Assembly: GCA_964584815.1 (NCBI GenBank)
Contig: CAZPBO010000035.1
Span: 1 to 24,969 of the forward strand
Direction: 5' to 3'
Source: CAZPBO01 sp964584815
Lineage (GTDB): Bacteria > Planctomycetota > SKW154
Length of the DNA: 24,969 bases
Shown: positions 6,560-15,660 of the stretch, piece after piece
How the letters are laid out: the number at the start of each line of letters is the position of its first letter
Position numbering within the stretch: the first letter of the stretch is position 1
Program-made: the position numbers and the translations under genes
Notes under the pieces: generated by a model
Database searches by the model: none
Told to the model about the DNA's origin: nothing
What the model saw: the letters and a program-made list of their open reading frames with translations, nothing else

Positions 6560-6577
6560 GCGGCGCAAGAGAGCCGC
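6560..6577. repeat. Inverted repeat abutting a -35 box
   Basis: GCGGC (6560-6564) and GCCGC (6573-6577) flank an 8-nt loop, ending directly before TTGACG at 6578. The geometry (G+C arms, 8-nt centre, next to CTTGACG) recalls the repeat at 307-328. It may be an operator or a coincidence. The remaining intergenic sequence 6430-6559 shows nothing identifiable. Confidence 0.3.
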
Positions 6578-6607
6578 TTGACGGACTGCTTTTTCGCACG
6601 CTACAAT
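6578..6607 (+). promoter_or_regulatory. Promoter of the glycoside-hydrolase-like gene
   Basis: -35 TTGACG (6578-6583), 18-nt spacer, -10 TACAAT (6602-6607). A start near 6614 leaves a leader of about 35 nt ending in AAGGAG before TTG 6649. It could also feed the downstream DUF58/VWA genes, because no terminator is seen at 9298-9462. Confidence 0.6.
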
Positions 6608-6648
6608 GCGCTGAAAACAGATGTCAATGCACGAATAAGGAGAGTGAC

Positions 6649-9297
6649 TTGCGGGGATTATGGATGGTTGTAGTTCTGTGGGGTGTGGCGGGTTTTGCGG
6701 GAGAGGCGGTTTTTGTGGTTGAGGATAAAGTGGTTGTTCCGGCGGGAAAGATGGAGCCGATAGGGGTGAACCGTTTCGGTGACCCTGGCGGAGCCCGTTA
6801 CAGCCACAATATGTTTATCCGCGCACCGGGATGCGAACCGATTGAGTTGCGTTTTTTGGCACGGGTCTGCTCGGTTGACAAAGATGGTGGTGTGCGGATT
6901 GATTGCGGCACAAGTGGATGGAACGGCACTTACAGAACGGGGCTTTTCTCAGGCGCTGTGGTGCGGGTCTATCGCCTTGTGGATGAGAAGGGGCATAAAC
7001 TGCCGCTCATACCTGCGCGCAAAGGTGACTATATGACTGTTGACGCAAGCCACGCAGCGCGGTTCGTCTTCGTTGGGAAAACACGCGTTGTGCCGCCGGG
7101 GGATAAACGCTTCCCGATGGGGGGCTGGATAGCCGCAACAAAGCCGCATTCCCAAAAACCAGGTCTTGTGCAGGACGACCCGACACGCAGCCGTGTTTAT
7201 TTCACCGACAACCTCCACCTGTATCCCGGGGACTACCTCATCTTTGAGAAGACTTGGCTCAGTATGGACCCGAAAACGGTGAGCGCCGAAAAGTTCCTCT
7301 GGTCGTGGCGGACGAAGAACTGTGTCCTACGGTTTGAACCGCATAAAATGCCCCTGCCCAGAGAGATGCGGTTTGCGGGTCGGGGTTGTCTTCGGATTGA
7401 CGCGCAAGAAGGGAACTGCATCATTGAGCAACCCTATCTTTTCGGAGGGGGCGGCTGGTATGGAACACTTGAAACGGGCAAGAAGTATAGGTTTGAGGTG
7501 TGGTTGAAGGCGGAAGGGTTGAAAGGAAAGGTTGTCTTTTCGTTTACGCGTGGTCAGGATGTGAGGGCGGAGTTTGATGTTGGAGAGCATTGGCGGCGGT
7601 ATGTGTGCGATTTTGTGGCGCAGAAGGCGGAGAAGCGCCGATTGTGTGGTGTGCGCCTCTCATTCCGCGGACCCGGAACACTATGGCTTGACTGCTGCCG
7701 AATCTTCCGCTACGAGGACAGGTCGGACTTAGAACAAGCATATGTTGTGGGGCGACGGACACTTGCGCGTCTGCTGGATTCACAGCCCACACGCGGTCAT
7801 AAGGGCGCACTGCGCATCTGGGACGGTCTGCGGCGGGTCTCAATGCGTGCGCTCCTCTCTCTTTACGGCGGCAGCACCGTTCGTATCACACATAAGACTT
7901 GCTATATTCGCGGCACCGGCTCCATTGCCCGCGCACTCTTCTTCGCTGAAGCCACAGGGCGCAATCCGCAACAGCGCATGGTGCCGTGGCTCATCATACA
8001 GGTGCTCTTCAGCGAGGAGGAATACCGCGGTCTGATTGAGTATCTTGCCGAGCCATATGACCCACGCCGCGACACACCGCAGCAAAAGCCCTGGGCGTAT
8101 ATGCGGTTTTTGCAACGCGGTCACGGCAGACCGTGGATAGATGACTTCCGTGAAATCATCATTGAGTTTGGCAACGAGACATGGCACAACCGCCTGTTTG
8201 CCGATTGGATAGGATTTGGGCAGTTCTGCGCGGTGCATCAGGGCGGACGCGAATACGGACTCTGGGCGCGGTATGTCATTGAGAATATGCGCAAGCACCC
8301 TGCCTGGCAGCGCGCATCAGGCAAAATCAAGTTCTGCCTCGGCGGCAACTACGCCGCACGAATTGACGAAAAAACCAAACGCGTAAGCGGGTATGGACAG
8401 GAGGCGAGTCAGGCTTGCAGGCTCAACGCGTATGAAGGTCACGCGGTCTATGTGGGACGGTTGTGGGAGTTGGGAGAGCAAGGGTTGGCAGAGTTGAGCC
8501 GCGATGGGTGGCAGGCGACGCTTCTGGCATATCAGGTCTATGCACGACCGCGGTATGAAAAGATAGGTCAAGCGCATAAATTGCTGCTTGCGCAGGGGCT
8601 TAAGCAAGAACTGGTTTCGTATGAGGGCGGTCCGAGCGGGTTTCCACTCCCGCATCGTGCGTCCAAAGACGCCGTTCGCATCAGCAACATTTACGGTCAC
8701 TCACTTGCTATGGCTGTTGCCGCGTTGCAATGCTGGCTTGACACTTATCGGCTCGGCTGGCGCTACCATTGCTATTTCTTCTTCGGTCAAGGTCAGAACT
8801 GGGCAAGCCACACATATGACAATGAAGGCTGCCTCCCAAGTCCCGCGTTTCTTGCAATGAAGTTGCGTAACCGTCTGTTGCGTGGTGATATGCTCCGCGT
8901 TACGGCACAGAAAGTGCCGACTTTCCGCCACAGGCTGCTTCCGTCCCACAAGCGCCGCAAGCGTAAGCCCCTTAAGTCGGTTGATGTGCCAAGTGTGGTC
9001 TGCTATGCCTTTCGCGCAGGCTGCCGTTACGCCATAGCCTTCCTCTCCCTCCAACTTGAAGACGCGACGAAAGTGGTTGTGCGACTGCCGTTTAAGTCAG
9101 CCAAAAGCATCACACTGTGGCGACTGACCGGCGCTCCCCAAGACACCAATTTGACCGAGCAGAAGGTGCGCATTGTAAGGCAACCTGTGCGCACGACGGC
9201 GTTGCAGAACGGTCTTTTTCGTATCGGCATTGAAACAGGCGGTGTTAAGGGCGGTCTTCCTCCTGCCGCTATCTTCGTGTATGTCTTTGACAAATAG
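6649..9297 (+). CDS. Secreted clan-A glycoside-hydrolase-like protein with CBM-like domain
   Basis: An 882-aa exported protein. TTG 6649 is chosen because AAGGAG lies 6-8 nt upstream and it yields signal peptide MRGLWMVVVLWGVAGFAGEA; ATG 6664 is the alternative. After a beta-rich N-region, a CBM4/9-like sandwich lies at about 247-360 (LRIDAQEGNCIIEQPYLF...YRFEVWLKAEGLKGKVVFSF...GTLWLDCCRIF). The central-to-C-terminal part resembles a TIM-barrel hydrolase: E510 in IEFGNETWH is a plausible acid/base and E659 in VSYEGGPSG a plausible nucleophile, the spacing and strand context typical of clan GH-A. It probably acts on an extracellular or envelope polysaccharide. Family and substrate cannot be set from sequence alone. 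It precedes the DUF58/VWA array in the same orientation, 165 nt away. Confidence 0.72.
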   Translation: MRGLWMVVVLWGVAGFAGEAVFVVEDKVVVPAGKMEPIGVNRFGDPGGARYSHNMFIRAPGCEPIELRFLARVCSVDKDGGVRIDCGTSGWNGTYRTGLFSGAVVRVYRLVDEKGHKLPLIPARKGDYMTVDASHAARFVFVGKTRVVPPGDKRFPMGGWIAATKPHSQKPGLVQDDPTRSRVYFTDNLHLYPGDYLIFEKTWLSMDPKTVSAEKFLWSWRTKNCVLRFEPHKMPLPREMRFAGRGCLRIDAQEGNCIIEQPYLFGGGGWYGTLETGKKYRFEVWLKAEGLKGKVVFSFTRGQDVRAEFDVGEHWRRYVCDFVAQKAEKRRLCGVRLSFRGPGTLWLDCCRIFRYEDRSDLEQAYVVGRRTLARLLDSQPTRGHKGALRIWDGLRRVSMRALLSLYGGSTVRITHKTCYIRGTGSIARALFFAEATGRNPQQRMVPWLIIQVLFSEEEYRGLIEYLAEPYDPRRDTPQQKPWAYMRFLQRGHGRPWIDDFREIIIEFGNETWHNRLFADWIGFGQFCAVHQGGREYGLWARYVIENMRKHPAWQRASGKIKFCLGGNYAARIDEKTKRVSGYGQEASQACRLNAYEGHAVYVGRLWELGEQGLAELSRDGWQATLLAYQVYARPRYEKIGQAHKLLLAQGLKQELVSYEGGPSGFPLPHRASKDAVRISNIYGHSLAMAVAALQCWLDTYRLGWRYHCYFFFGQGQNWASHTYDNEGCLPSPAFLAMKLRNRLLRGDMLRVTAQKVPTFRHRLLPSHKRRKRKPLKSVDVPSVVCYAFRAGCRYAIAFLSLQLEDATKVVVRLPFKSAKSITLWRLTGAPQDTNLTEQKVRIVRQPVRTTALQNGLFRIGIETGGVKGGLPPAAIFVYVFDK

Positions 9298-9462
9298 ATG
9301 TCGGTCAGACACTGTATTGGGAACTCGTCACTGACAAGTCCAGGTTGAAAGATGGCGTGTTTTGTGTTGGGTGTTGGATATGGAGGTAGAGGTGCAGGGA
9401 TTTTTGCGCACCGTTTTTGGGTGGTTGGCGTTACAATCCCTATATGATTTGGAAGAGTGTGG

Positions 9463-10353
9463 ATGCGAGGCAGGCGTTTTATAAAGCCTGAGGCGTTGGC
9501 GCGGTTGAAGAATCTGCGTCTTATCGCCCGCACTGTTGTTGAGGGGTTCATAAGCGGGTTGCATCGCAGCCCATATCGGGGTTTTTCGGTTGAGTTTGCT
9601 GAATACCGCGAATACACCCCTGGGGATGACTTAAAGCATTTTGACTGGAGGGCATTTGCGCGCAGTGACCGTCATTACATAAAACTGTATCAGGAGGAGA
9701 CCAACCTTAAGGCGCACATATTGCTTGACACATCGGCGTCAATGGCGTATCGCTCTGATGGGTTGAGCAAGTTGGAGTATGGGAGTTATCTTGCGGCGTC
9801 ACTTGCGTTTCTTCTGGTTCGGCAGAGGGATGCGGTAGGTTTGGCGTTGTTTGATGGGAAGTTGAGGAAGCGTCTGCCGCCGCGGGCGTCGTTTGGGCAC
9901 CTGCAGAACATCTTATTGGAGTTGGAGCAGGTGAAGCCGTCGGCGGTTCGGGGTATCACGGATGCGCTGCATAGGATTGCTGAATCCATAAAGCGGCGTG
10001 GGCTTGTTGTCCTCATTTCGGATTTGTGGGACGAGCAGGACGAGGTGCTGCGGGCGGTTCACCATTTTCGTCACGACCGACACGAGGTGGTGGTGTTTCA
10101 GGTGCTTGACCCTACGGAGGTGGAGTTTCCTTTTAGCGGCAATCTTGTGTTTGAGGATATGGAGACGGGCGAGCGGGTTTCGTTGCCTGCGCATCTTTTC
10201 CAGCAGGAGTATAAGGAGCGTTTTGATGGGTTGATGGGGGAGTATAAGCGGCGATTTGCGGAGGAGGGGGTGGAGTATGTTGTGGCGCGCACAGATGAGC
10301 CATTTGATTGGCTGCTTGTGAGGTTTTTGGCGAAGCGGGCGAGGCTTGGGTGA
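9463..10353 (+). CDS. DUF58 domain protein (Bat/Mox locus type)
   Basis: A 296-aa cytosolic DUF58 protein with a degenerate VWA-like fold. The DUF58 signature lies at about residues 39-78 (RGFSVEFAEYREYTPGDDLKHFDWRAFARSDRHYIK). A MIDAS-like DTSAS is at D89-S93, and a central strand LVVLISDLWDE follows. In known loci DUF58 follows a MoxR AAA+ ATPase and precedes BatA/BatB; here the next gene is BatA-like but no MoxR is present. ATG 9463 is chosen with GGAAG at 7 nt; GTG 9457 is in frame but too close to that motif. -10-like boxes (TACAAT 9432-9437, TATGAT 9443-9448) lie upstream without a convincing -35. The stop TGA shares its A with the next ATG, giving strong coupling. Confidence 0.92.
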   Translation: MRGRRFIKPEALARLKNLRLIARTVVEGFISGLHRSPYRGFSVEFAEYREYTPGDDLKHFDWRAFARSDRHYIKLYQEETNLKAHILLDTSASMAYRSDGLSKLEYGSYLAASLAFLLVRQRDAVGLALFDGKLRKRLPPRASFGHLQNILLELEQVKPSAVRGITDALHRIAESIKRRGLVVLISDLWDEQDEVLRAVHHFRHDRHEVVVFQVLDPTEVEFPFSGNLVFEDMETGERVSLPAHLFQQEYKERFDGLMGEYKRRFAEEGVEYVVARTDEPFDWLLVRFLAKRARLG

Positions 10354-12395
10354 TGGTGTTTTTGAGTCCGTGGTATCTGCTGGCGCTGTTTGGTGTTGCA
10401 GTGCCGATAGTGATACATCTTGCGCATCGTCGTAAGGTGCGCAATGTGCGTTTCCCCTCGGTGATGCTGCTTGAGGAGATAGTGAAGCGCTACAGGAGTC
10501 GGCGGAGGATAGAGGAGTGGGCGGTGCTTGCGTTGAGGTGTTTGGCGGTTGGTTTTTTGGCGCTGGGATTTGCGCGCCCGGCGCTACGCTCGGCGGCGAG
10601 TCTTGGTCCCAACTGTGCCTGTGTTGTCATCCTTGACGACACCTATTCAATGGCGGCGCAGGAGGAGCAGCGCCTCTTCACCGCCGCCTGCGATTACGCA
10701 AAACAGGTCTTCTCGGTCATGACCCGCCGCGACCGTGTCGCCCTCATCAAACTTTCCGATCCCGCTCATCCTATCTCCTCTCCCGACCCTTCCATCCTCG
10801 TAAAGCGCCTTGAGAACGCACACCCCACCGCCCAGAACGCCGATTTGCAATCCGCCGTCTCATCCGCCATCGCCTTCTTCCGTTCCGCAAACATGGCGTC
10901 CAACCTTCTTGTCATAATCGGAGACTCCCAAGCATGCACATATTCAGCCCTCAATCAACGCGCCGTTCGTGACCGCCTCCGCCAAGAGAAGGTTTTCACC
11001 CTTTTTGTTAACTGCTCCGCCAAAACGCCGCCCAATGCCGCCATAACCGCCCTTTCCCTCCAGCGCGACCCCTTCAACCCCAAAAATATCCTTGTTTCCG
11101 CCGCTGTAAAGAGTTTCTGCAGAAAGGCGTTGCCCCTGCGATGCGAGGTTGTGGTGCGTTCCCGCAAGGCGCCACTTGCGCCGTTCTCCGTTCCACCCAA
11201 GGCGCAGACCAATGTAACGACCCCGCTGCCTGCATCAAGCCTGACGCATCCCGCACCCGCATATATGCGCATAAACGGCGACGCGCTTGATGCCGACAAC
11301 ACCTTCTATTTCGTCGCAGGACTCCCTGTCACAACACCTGTTCTGCTCGTCAACGGTGACCCATCCCCGCTGCCGGAACTTGATGAATGCTTCTATCTGC
11401 GTTTTGCGATATGTCCGCGTGACCCCAACACCCATTTGCCGCTTTCCGATTTTGCGGTGGATGAGACCGATGTTTGGGGTCTGCGTGGCAAGGATATGAG
11501 CCGTTATGGGGCAGTGGTTGTTGCGAATGTGCGGCGGCTGGATGCCACATCCGCCAAAAAGTTGGTGCAGTTTCTCAAAAATGGTGGTGGCGTTTTGGTC
11601 TTCTTTGGCGAGAGGACCGATGTGTCGTGGTGGGACAGTTTCTTAAAAGGGGTTTGTGGTGTGGGTGTGGGTGAGAAGAGGAGTTTTGGGGAGCCTGCGC
11701 GCTTGGGTCGGGTTGTGTGGGAGCATAAGTTGTTTGCGGTGTTTGCCGACTTAGGGGGGGATGCTTTCAGCGCTTTGCGTGTGCGTAGGGTGGTGGAGTT
11801 GAAGGCAAAAGATGGGGTGCTGGCACAACTTGAGGATGGCACACCGTTTCTTGTTGAGGCGCACGCATCTTGTGGGCACCTTCTTCTGTGCGCCACAACC
11901 GCCGACCGCGACTGGACGAATCTCCCTCTGCGTCCGATGTTTTTGCCTCTGCTTTTCTCCGCGCTCAACCACATCGCCAAAAGACCTCCCTCTCCGCAGC
12001 ACTTTGTAGGGGAGACTGTTACCCTTACGCTTGAGACATCCGATGCGCTGGTTGTCTCACCTTCAGGCAAGCGGCGGAAGTTAGCCGCTGACGAGGACGG
12101 GAAGGTGAGTTTTGTTCTGGATGAGGCGGGGGTGTGGCGGCTGAAGGCGACAGGAAAGGAGTTTCTGTTTGCGGCGAATTTGAGGAGGGGTGAGTCGGAC
12201 CTGCAACGGGTGCGTGTTCACCGCATAGCCAAAGGGCTGATTCTCGCCCGTCCGAAGAGTTTGGTTGGGATTCTGGAGCGGATGCGTGGTGGTGTGAAGT
12301 TGTGGGGGTTGATGTTTTTGCTGGCGGCGGCGGCGTTGTTTGCAGAACTCTTGCTTGCCAACCGCCGTCTACCCGGATTGGAGAGAAAGCAGTGA
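10353..12395 (+). CDS. BatA-like membrane protein with VWA and glutamine-amidotransferase-like domains
   Basis: A 680-aa membrane protein. The N-terminus is a typical BatA_N segment (FLSPWYLLALFGVAVPIVIHLAHRRKVRNVRFPSVMLLEE) with two hydrophobic helices in the first 80 residues. A VWA domain follows with a conservative MIDAS variant D95-x-T97-x-S99. Residues from about 325 to 460 look like a class-I GATase-type Rossmann domain without amidase function (PVLLVNGDPSPLP...YGAVVVANVRRL...LKNGGGVLVFFGE). A C-terminal helix lies at about 650-675. ATG 10353 overlaps the upstream TGA by one base and gives the canonical N-terminus; longer versions add non-BatA residues. The last bases GTGA are the start of the next gene. 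It probably assembles at the inner membrane with the next VWA protein. Confidence 0.88.
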   Translation: MVFLSPWYLLALFGVAVPIVIHLAHRRKVRNVRFPSVMLLEEIVKRYRSRRRIEEWAVLALRCLAVGFLALGFARPALRSAASLGPNCACVVILDDTYSMAAQEEQRLFTAACDYAKQVFSVMTRRDRVALIKLSDPAHPISSPDPSILVKRLENAHPTAQNADLQSAVSSAIAFFRSANMASNLLVIIGDSQACTYSALNQRAVRDRLRQEKVFTLFVNCSAKTPPNAAITALSLQRDPFNPKNILVSAAVKSFCRKALPLRCEVVVRSRKAPLAPFSVPPKAQTNVTTPLPASSLTHPAPAYMRINGDALDADNTFYFVAGLPVTTPVLLVNGDPSPLPELDECFYLRFAICPRDPNTHLPLSDFAVDETDVWGLRGKDMSRYGAVVVANVRRLDATSAKKLVQFLKNGGGVLVFFGERTDVSWWDSFLKGVCGVGVGEKRSFGEPARLGRVVWEHKLFAVFADLGGDAFSALRVRRVVELKAKDGVLAQLEDGTPFLVEAHASCGHLLLCATTADRDWTNLPLRPMFLPLLFSALNHIAKRPPSPQHFVGETVTLTLETSDALVVSPSGKRRKLAADEDGKVSFVLDEAGVWRLKATGKEFLFAANLRRGESDLQRVRVHRIAKGLILARPKSLVGILERMRGGVKLWGLMFLLAAAALFAELLLANRRLPGLERKQ

Positions 12396-14494
12396 CGGCA
12401 ACGGTCTTTGCGCTGATAGGTGTTGGGGTGCTGCTGTGCGTGGTGGGATGGCTGTTCTATCGCCGCGTTCGGGAACGGATAAGACGCCGCGCAACCCCGC
12501 TTATCGCCATACGCATCCTCTCCCTCTCCGTATTGGCACTGCTTCTTGTGCGTCCAGGTTTCGGCTGCCATCGCTCAACCGCAAAACCCAGCCTCACCGT
12601 TCTGGTTGACGCTTCCTCCTCTATGGCGCTGACCGACACACCACAAAGAAAGAGCCGTTTTGACGCCGCTCTCTCGCTTGCCCACCGCGCAAAGGAGCGT
12701 CTATCCGATGCCTTCACCATTAACATCCGCCAGTTTGCCACAGAGACCACCCCAATGCCGCAGAAACCCCGTCCCGTAGGCGGCGCGACAAACATCATAA
12801 AGGCGGTGCTTGATGCCGCAGACGACACCGACGCTGTTCTCCTCCTCACCGACGGCAACGACACATCTGTCCTTGCGGAAAGACCTCTGGGCAGGATAAA
12901 GGCGCCTGTTTTTGCGGTGGGGATAGGAAGCCGTGACCCTGCCGCCACACCCGATATCGCCATAAGACTTGCGCCGCTACCTTCGCGCCTATTCACCGGC
13001 TCCACCCTTAAAGTCACTTGTTGGGTGACCGCGTATGGTTTTGAGGGCGAGACTCTTCCTGTCACATTGAGCATCAATGGCAAGGTGCGGGAGAAGAAAG
13101 GTGTTACGGTGCGCAAGGGGCGTGCGAAGGTGCCGTTTCAGGTGCGATTAAACGAGGCGGGACTCTTTGAGGTGACAGCAAGCGTTGAGCCGCAAAAAGG
13201 CGAACTGACAAAGAAGAACAACCGCGACGCCGCTTTTGTGCAGGTCGTTGAATCAAAAATACGAATCTTCTACGCCGAAGGCAGCCTGCGTTGGGAATAC
13301 AAGTTCCTCCGCCAGATTCTCGTTGCCGACCCAAATGTGGAGTTCGTTGGGGCAATCCACATAGGCGGAGGACAGTTCAGCCTACAGGGAGCAAAAGAGG
13401 CGATAACGCTTGAGGGACCTCTGCCGACGGCGGATGAATTGCGCAAGTTTGATGTGGTGATACTGGGTGATTTGACCCGCCAGATGCTGCCCGACAGGCA
13501 ACTTGCCAAACTGGAGAAGTTTGTCACAGACGGCGGAACACTGATTGTTGTGGCAGGCAAGCATATACTGAGTGGTGATTTTGCGGCGACACCGCTTGAG
13601 TTGCTGCTACCCGTCAGGGTGGGGACGGTGCGCAAGGTGGTGGGACGCTACACTCCCCGTCTGACGGAGGAAGGCAAGGAGCATCCCGTTTTTGAGGGGT
13701 TGGGGAAATATTTAAGAGGTGAGGATGCGGCGACGCTGGAGACGCTCTATGTGGCGGGGGGCGCCAAAGCCGCTGCGGTGGTTCTGGCAGAGCATCCGTT
13801 CGTGCGTGCGGGCACAACAGCCGCGCCGCTGCTTCTGTTCATACGCTACGGCGCAGGACGCGTCGCCGCCGTTATGTCCGACACCTTCTGGCAGTGGTTC
13901 TTCCGCTTCCGCTCCCTCGGACGCAACTCACCTTATGTGCGCTTCTTCGGTCAGTTCCTCCGCTGGGCGGCAAAAGCACAAGAGCAGACCGCAGGACCGC
14001 TCTCCCTCACTCTGCAGCCCCCCATCGCCCGCTGCGGACAACCTGTAAGGATAACTGTTATCCCCAACGCAGTTGAAGCAGAATCGGTGCGCCTCTTCTG
14101 CGACAACCAGCCGCTTCCTCTACGCCGACACGGACAGACCTTCACCACCACAATCACACGCTTTGCCCCCAAACACTACAAAATCCGTGCAGAAGGCGCC
14201 ACGCGCAACGGACAGCCCGTCAAAACCCAAAAAACCCTTATCGTCGGAACACCAAACGCCGAATGGCGCAAAATCCTTCTCAACGAAAACCTGCTTGCGC
14301 GAATAGCAGAACGCAGCCGCGGACGCTTCGTCCTCCCTCCCCAATTTGAAACCGTGCTGGCAGAACTTAACGCGCTGGCTGAAGCCCAAACAGGCGCCTT
14401 CCAACCAGTGTGGCATTCGCCGTGGCTAATGCTCGCCCTCTTTGGTCTACTATTTTCTGAATGGTGGCTCCGTAAAAGACGCGGACTTATTTAA
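12392..14494 (+). CDS. Membrane VWA protein with glutamine-amidotransferase-like domain
   Basis: A 700-aa protein with two N-terminal membrane helices (about 3-25 and 38-58). An intact VWA MIDAS motif D73-A-S75-S-S77 and later LLLTDGND follow. Next come Ig-like beta segments (TLPVTLSINGK...FQVRLNEAGLFEVTASV). A GATase1-like region (IRIFYAEGSLRWEYKFLRQIL; FDVVILGDLTRQMLP...TDGGTLIVVAGKH) is at about residues 287-410. A C-terminal helix ends in WWLRKRR. GTG 12392 overlaps the BatA-like stop as GTGA and follows GGAGAG; upstream in-frame starts fall inside the BatA-like gene and lack an RBS. Such proteins pair with BatA-type proteins in Planctomycetota-like genomes. Their molecular function is not established. 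Confidence 0.87.
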   Translation: MTATVFALIGVGVLLCVVGWLFYRRVRERIRRRATPLIAIRILSLSVLALLLVRPGFGCHRSTAKPSLTVLVDASSSMALTDTPQRKSRFDAALSLAHRAKERLSDAFTINIRQFATETTPMPQKPRPVGGATNIIKAVLDAADDTDAVLLLTDGNDTSVLAERPLGRIKAPVFAVGIGSRDPAATPDIAIRLAPLPSRLFTGSTLKVTCWVTAYGFEGETLPVTLSINGKVREKKGVTVRKGRAKVPFQVRLNEAGLFEVTASVEPQKGELTKKNNRDAAFVQVVESKIRIFYAEGSLRWEYKFLRQILVADPNVEFVGAIHIGGGQFSLQGAKEAITLEGPLPTADELRKFDVVILGDLTRQMLPDRQLAKLEKFVTDGGTLIVVAGKHILSGDFAATPLELLLPVRVGTVRKVVGRYTPRLTEEGKEHPVFEGLGKYLRGEDAATLETLYVAGGAKAAAVVLAEHPFVRAGTTAAPLLLFIRYGAGRVAAVMSDTFWQWFFRFRSLGRNSPYVRFFGQFLRWAAKAQEQTAGPLSLTLQPPIARCGQPVRITVIPNAVEAESVRLFCDNQPLPLRRHGQTFTTTITRFAPKHYKIRAEGATRNGQPVKTQKTLIVGTPNAEWRKILLNENLLARIAERSRGRFVLPPQFETVLAELNALAEAQTGAFQPVWHSPWLMLALFGLLFSEWWLRKRRGLI

Positions 14495-14550
14495 CAGAAA
14501 CAGAACGCGCTCTTTGCGTTAAAATAGATAGGTGAGGAAAGGAGACGACA

Positions 14551-15660
14551 ATGCGGCAAGTGTTGGCAGCGCTGTTTGCTCTTGTCTTTGCTTTTGCGTC
14601 CCCCGCGTTTGGAGGAGGCGTCTCCGCCGTTGTCAAATACGGAAACGGCAAACAGTTTGAAGGGCTGCTCTCAACCCCTGATGAAGGTCCTATCCGCCTC
14701 TATGTCATCAAAGCAAAACGCTTCGTTCGCGTTTCGCTGTCCGACCTCCTTTATGTGCGTTTTGAGATTGAAGAGAAGGAGATGAAGGAGGCGTGGCGCT
14801 GGCGGGAGCCGGGGAAACCCGATAAGGTGATGCTGGGCAAGAAGTATCCGTGGGTGAAGTTACAGGCATTTGTGCGTCTGCGTGATGGACGCCTTCTGCG
14901 CTGCCACCTAACCGCCCAACTCACCCTGACACAAAAGGATGGCACAGAACGCCGTGTCCTCATAAAAAAGTATGTTAAGGGCAAGTATGGGCAGAAGTTC
15001 TCCGACCTGGTCTGGGTGAGCGAAATTCTCTTTCCCGATGCAAAGCCGACAAAGCCCACCGAACTTGAAGGAACCATCCAGCCGGAAGGCGTGGTGGAGG
15101 CGGTCTATGCGGTGCGGCAGGTGACAGGGGAAGTTTTCCGCGCGAAACTGGATAAAGGCGCAAAAACCTACCGTTTCAAAAACCTTCTTCCCGGGGTCTA
15201 TGACCTTGTTGTTGTGACAGAGCATCAGGTCTATTTTGGTCTGGGAGTGGCGGGTGAGGGTGCGCTGGGGGAGAAACTGGACGATGAAGCCAAGAAGGCG
15301 CTTGTGGACTATATCAACTCAATAGAGGAGTTTTGTGAGGAGAAGTATGTGGGGAGGATAGCGGGTGGTGCGGCGGACTGTAGGGTGTTTTTAAGGAAGG
15401 TGAGGCGGCGTAAAGCGTACGGCGAGAAAAAGCGCGGTGAGCCGTATCTTTTCGTGGAGTGGGAGTTTGCGTGGCTCGCCAGGGCGGGCAAGAACTGGCA
15501 TATGGTGCGCCGCAGTGAAGTCTTCCGTGAAAACTTCCCCACGCGTCTTGAGAAAGACAGGTTGCGTGAGGCGGTTTACTATCCCACACTTTCCGACATA
15601 GACTTAAGGCGCGGCGGCGGAGTCAAAAAGGATATAAGGATTGGAGGTGGAGATAAATGA
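14551..15660 (+). CDS. Exported protein of unknown function in the VWA array
   Basis: A 369-aa protein with a clear signal peptide (MRQVLAALFALVFAFASPAFGGG). The mature part is beta-rich. An N-terminal small barrel (AVVKYGNGKQFEGLLSTPDEGPIRLYVI...FVRVSLSDLLYVRF) resembles the SH3-like 'LKDG..L.G.V' module of the 5591-6376 product. A carboxypeptidase-regulatory-like segment (TYRFKNLLPGVYDLVVV) is at about residues 206-223. Basic C-terminal sequence follows. ATG is preceded by AAAGGAG (14538-14544) at 6 nt. The 56-nt gap before it holds an inverted repeat AACGC/GCGTT (14504-14520) and a TAAAAT box (14520-14525) but no matching -35, so a weak internal promoter is only possible. The last bases ATGA start the next gene. 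Confidence 0.8.
   Translation: MRQVLAALFALVFAFASPAFGGGVSAVVKYGNGKQFEGLLSTPDEGPIRLYVIKAKRFVRVSLSDLLYVRFEIEEKEMKEAWRWREPGKPDKVMLGKKYPWVKLQAFVRLRDGRLLRCHLTAQLTLTQKDGTERRVLIKKYVKGKYGQKFSDLVWVSEILFPDAKPTKPTELEGTIQPEGVVEAVYAVRQVTGEVFRAKLDKGAKTYRFKNLLPGVYDLVVVTEHQVYFGLGVAGEGALGEKLDDEAKKALVDYINSIEEFCEEKYVGRIAGGAADCRVFLRKVRRRKAYGEKKRGEPYLFVEWEFAWLARAGKNWHMVRRSEVFRENFPTRLEKDRLREAVYYPTLSDIDLRRGGGVKKDIRIGGGDK

Noticed and set aside
9027..9617. 196-codon minus-strand open frame across the 9298-9462 gap
   Set aside because: It overlaps two convincing plus-strand genes and has no RBS. The gap itself shows only weak -10-like boxes.
14504..14525. Inverted repeat AACGC/GCGTT followed by AAAAT as terminator or promoter
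   Set aside because: The stem is only 5 bp, no T-tract follows, and no -35 fits the TAAAAT box.
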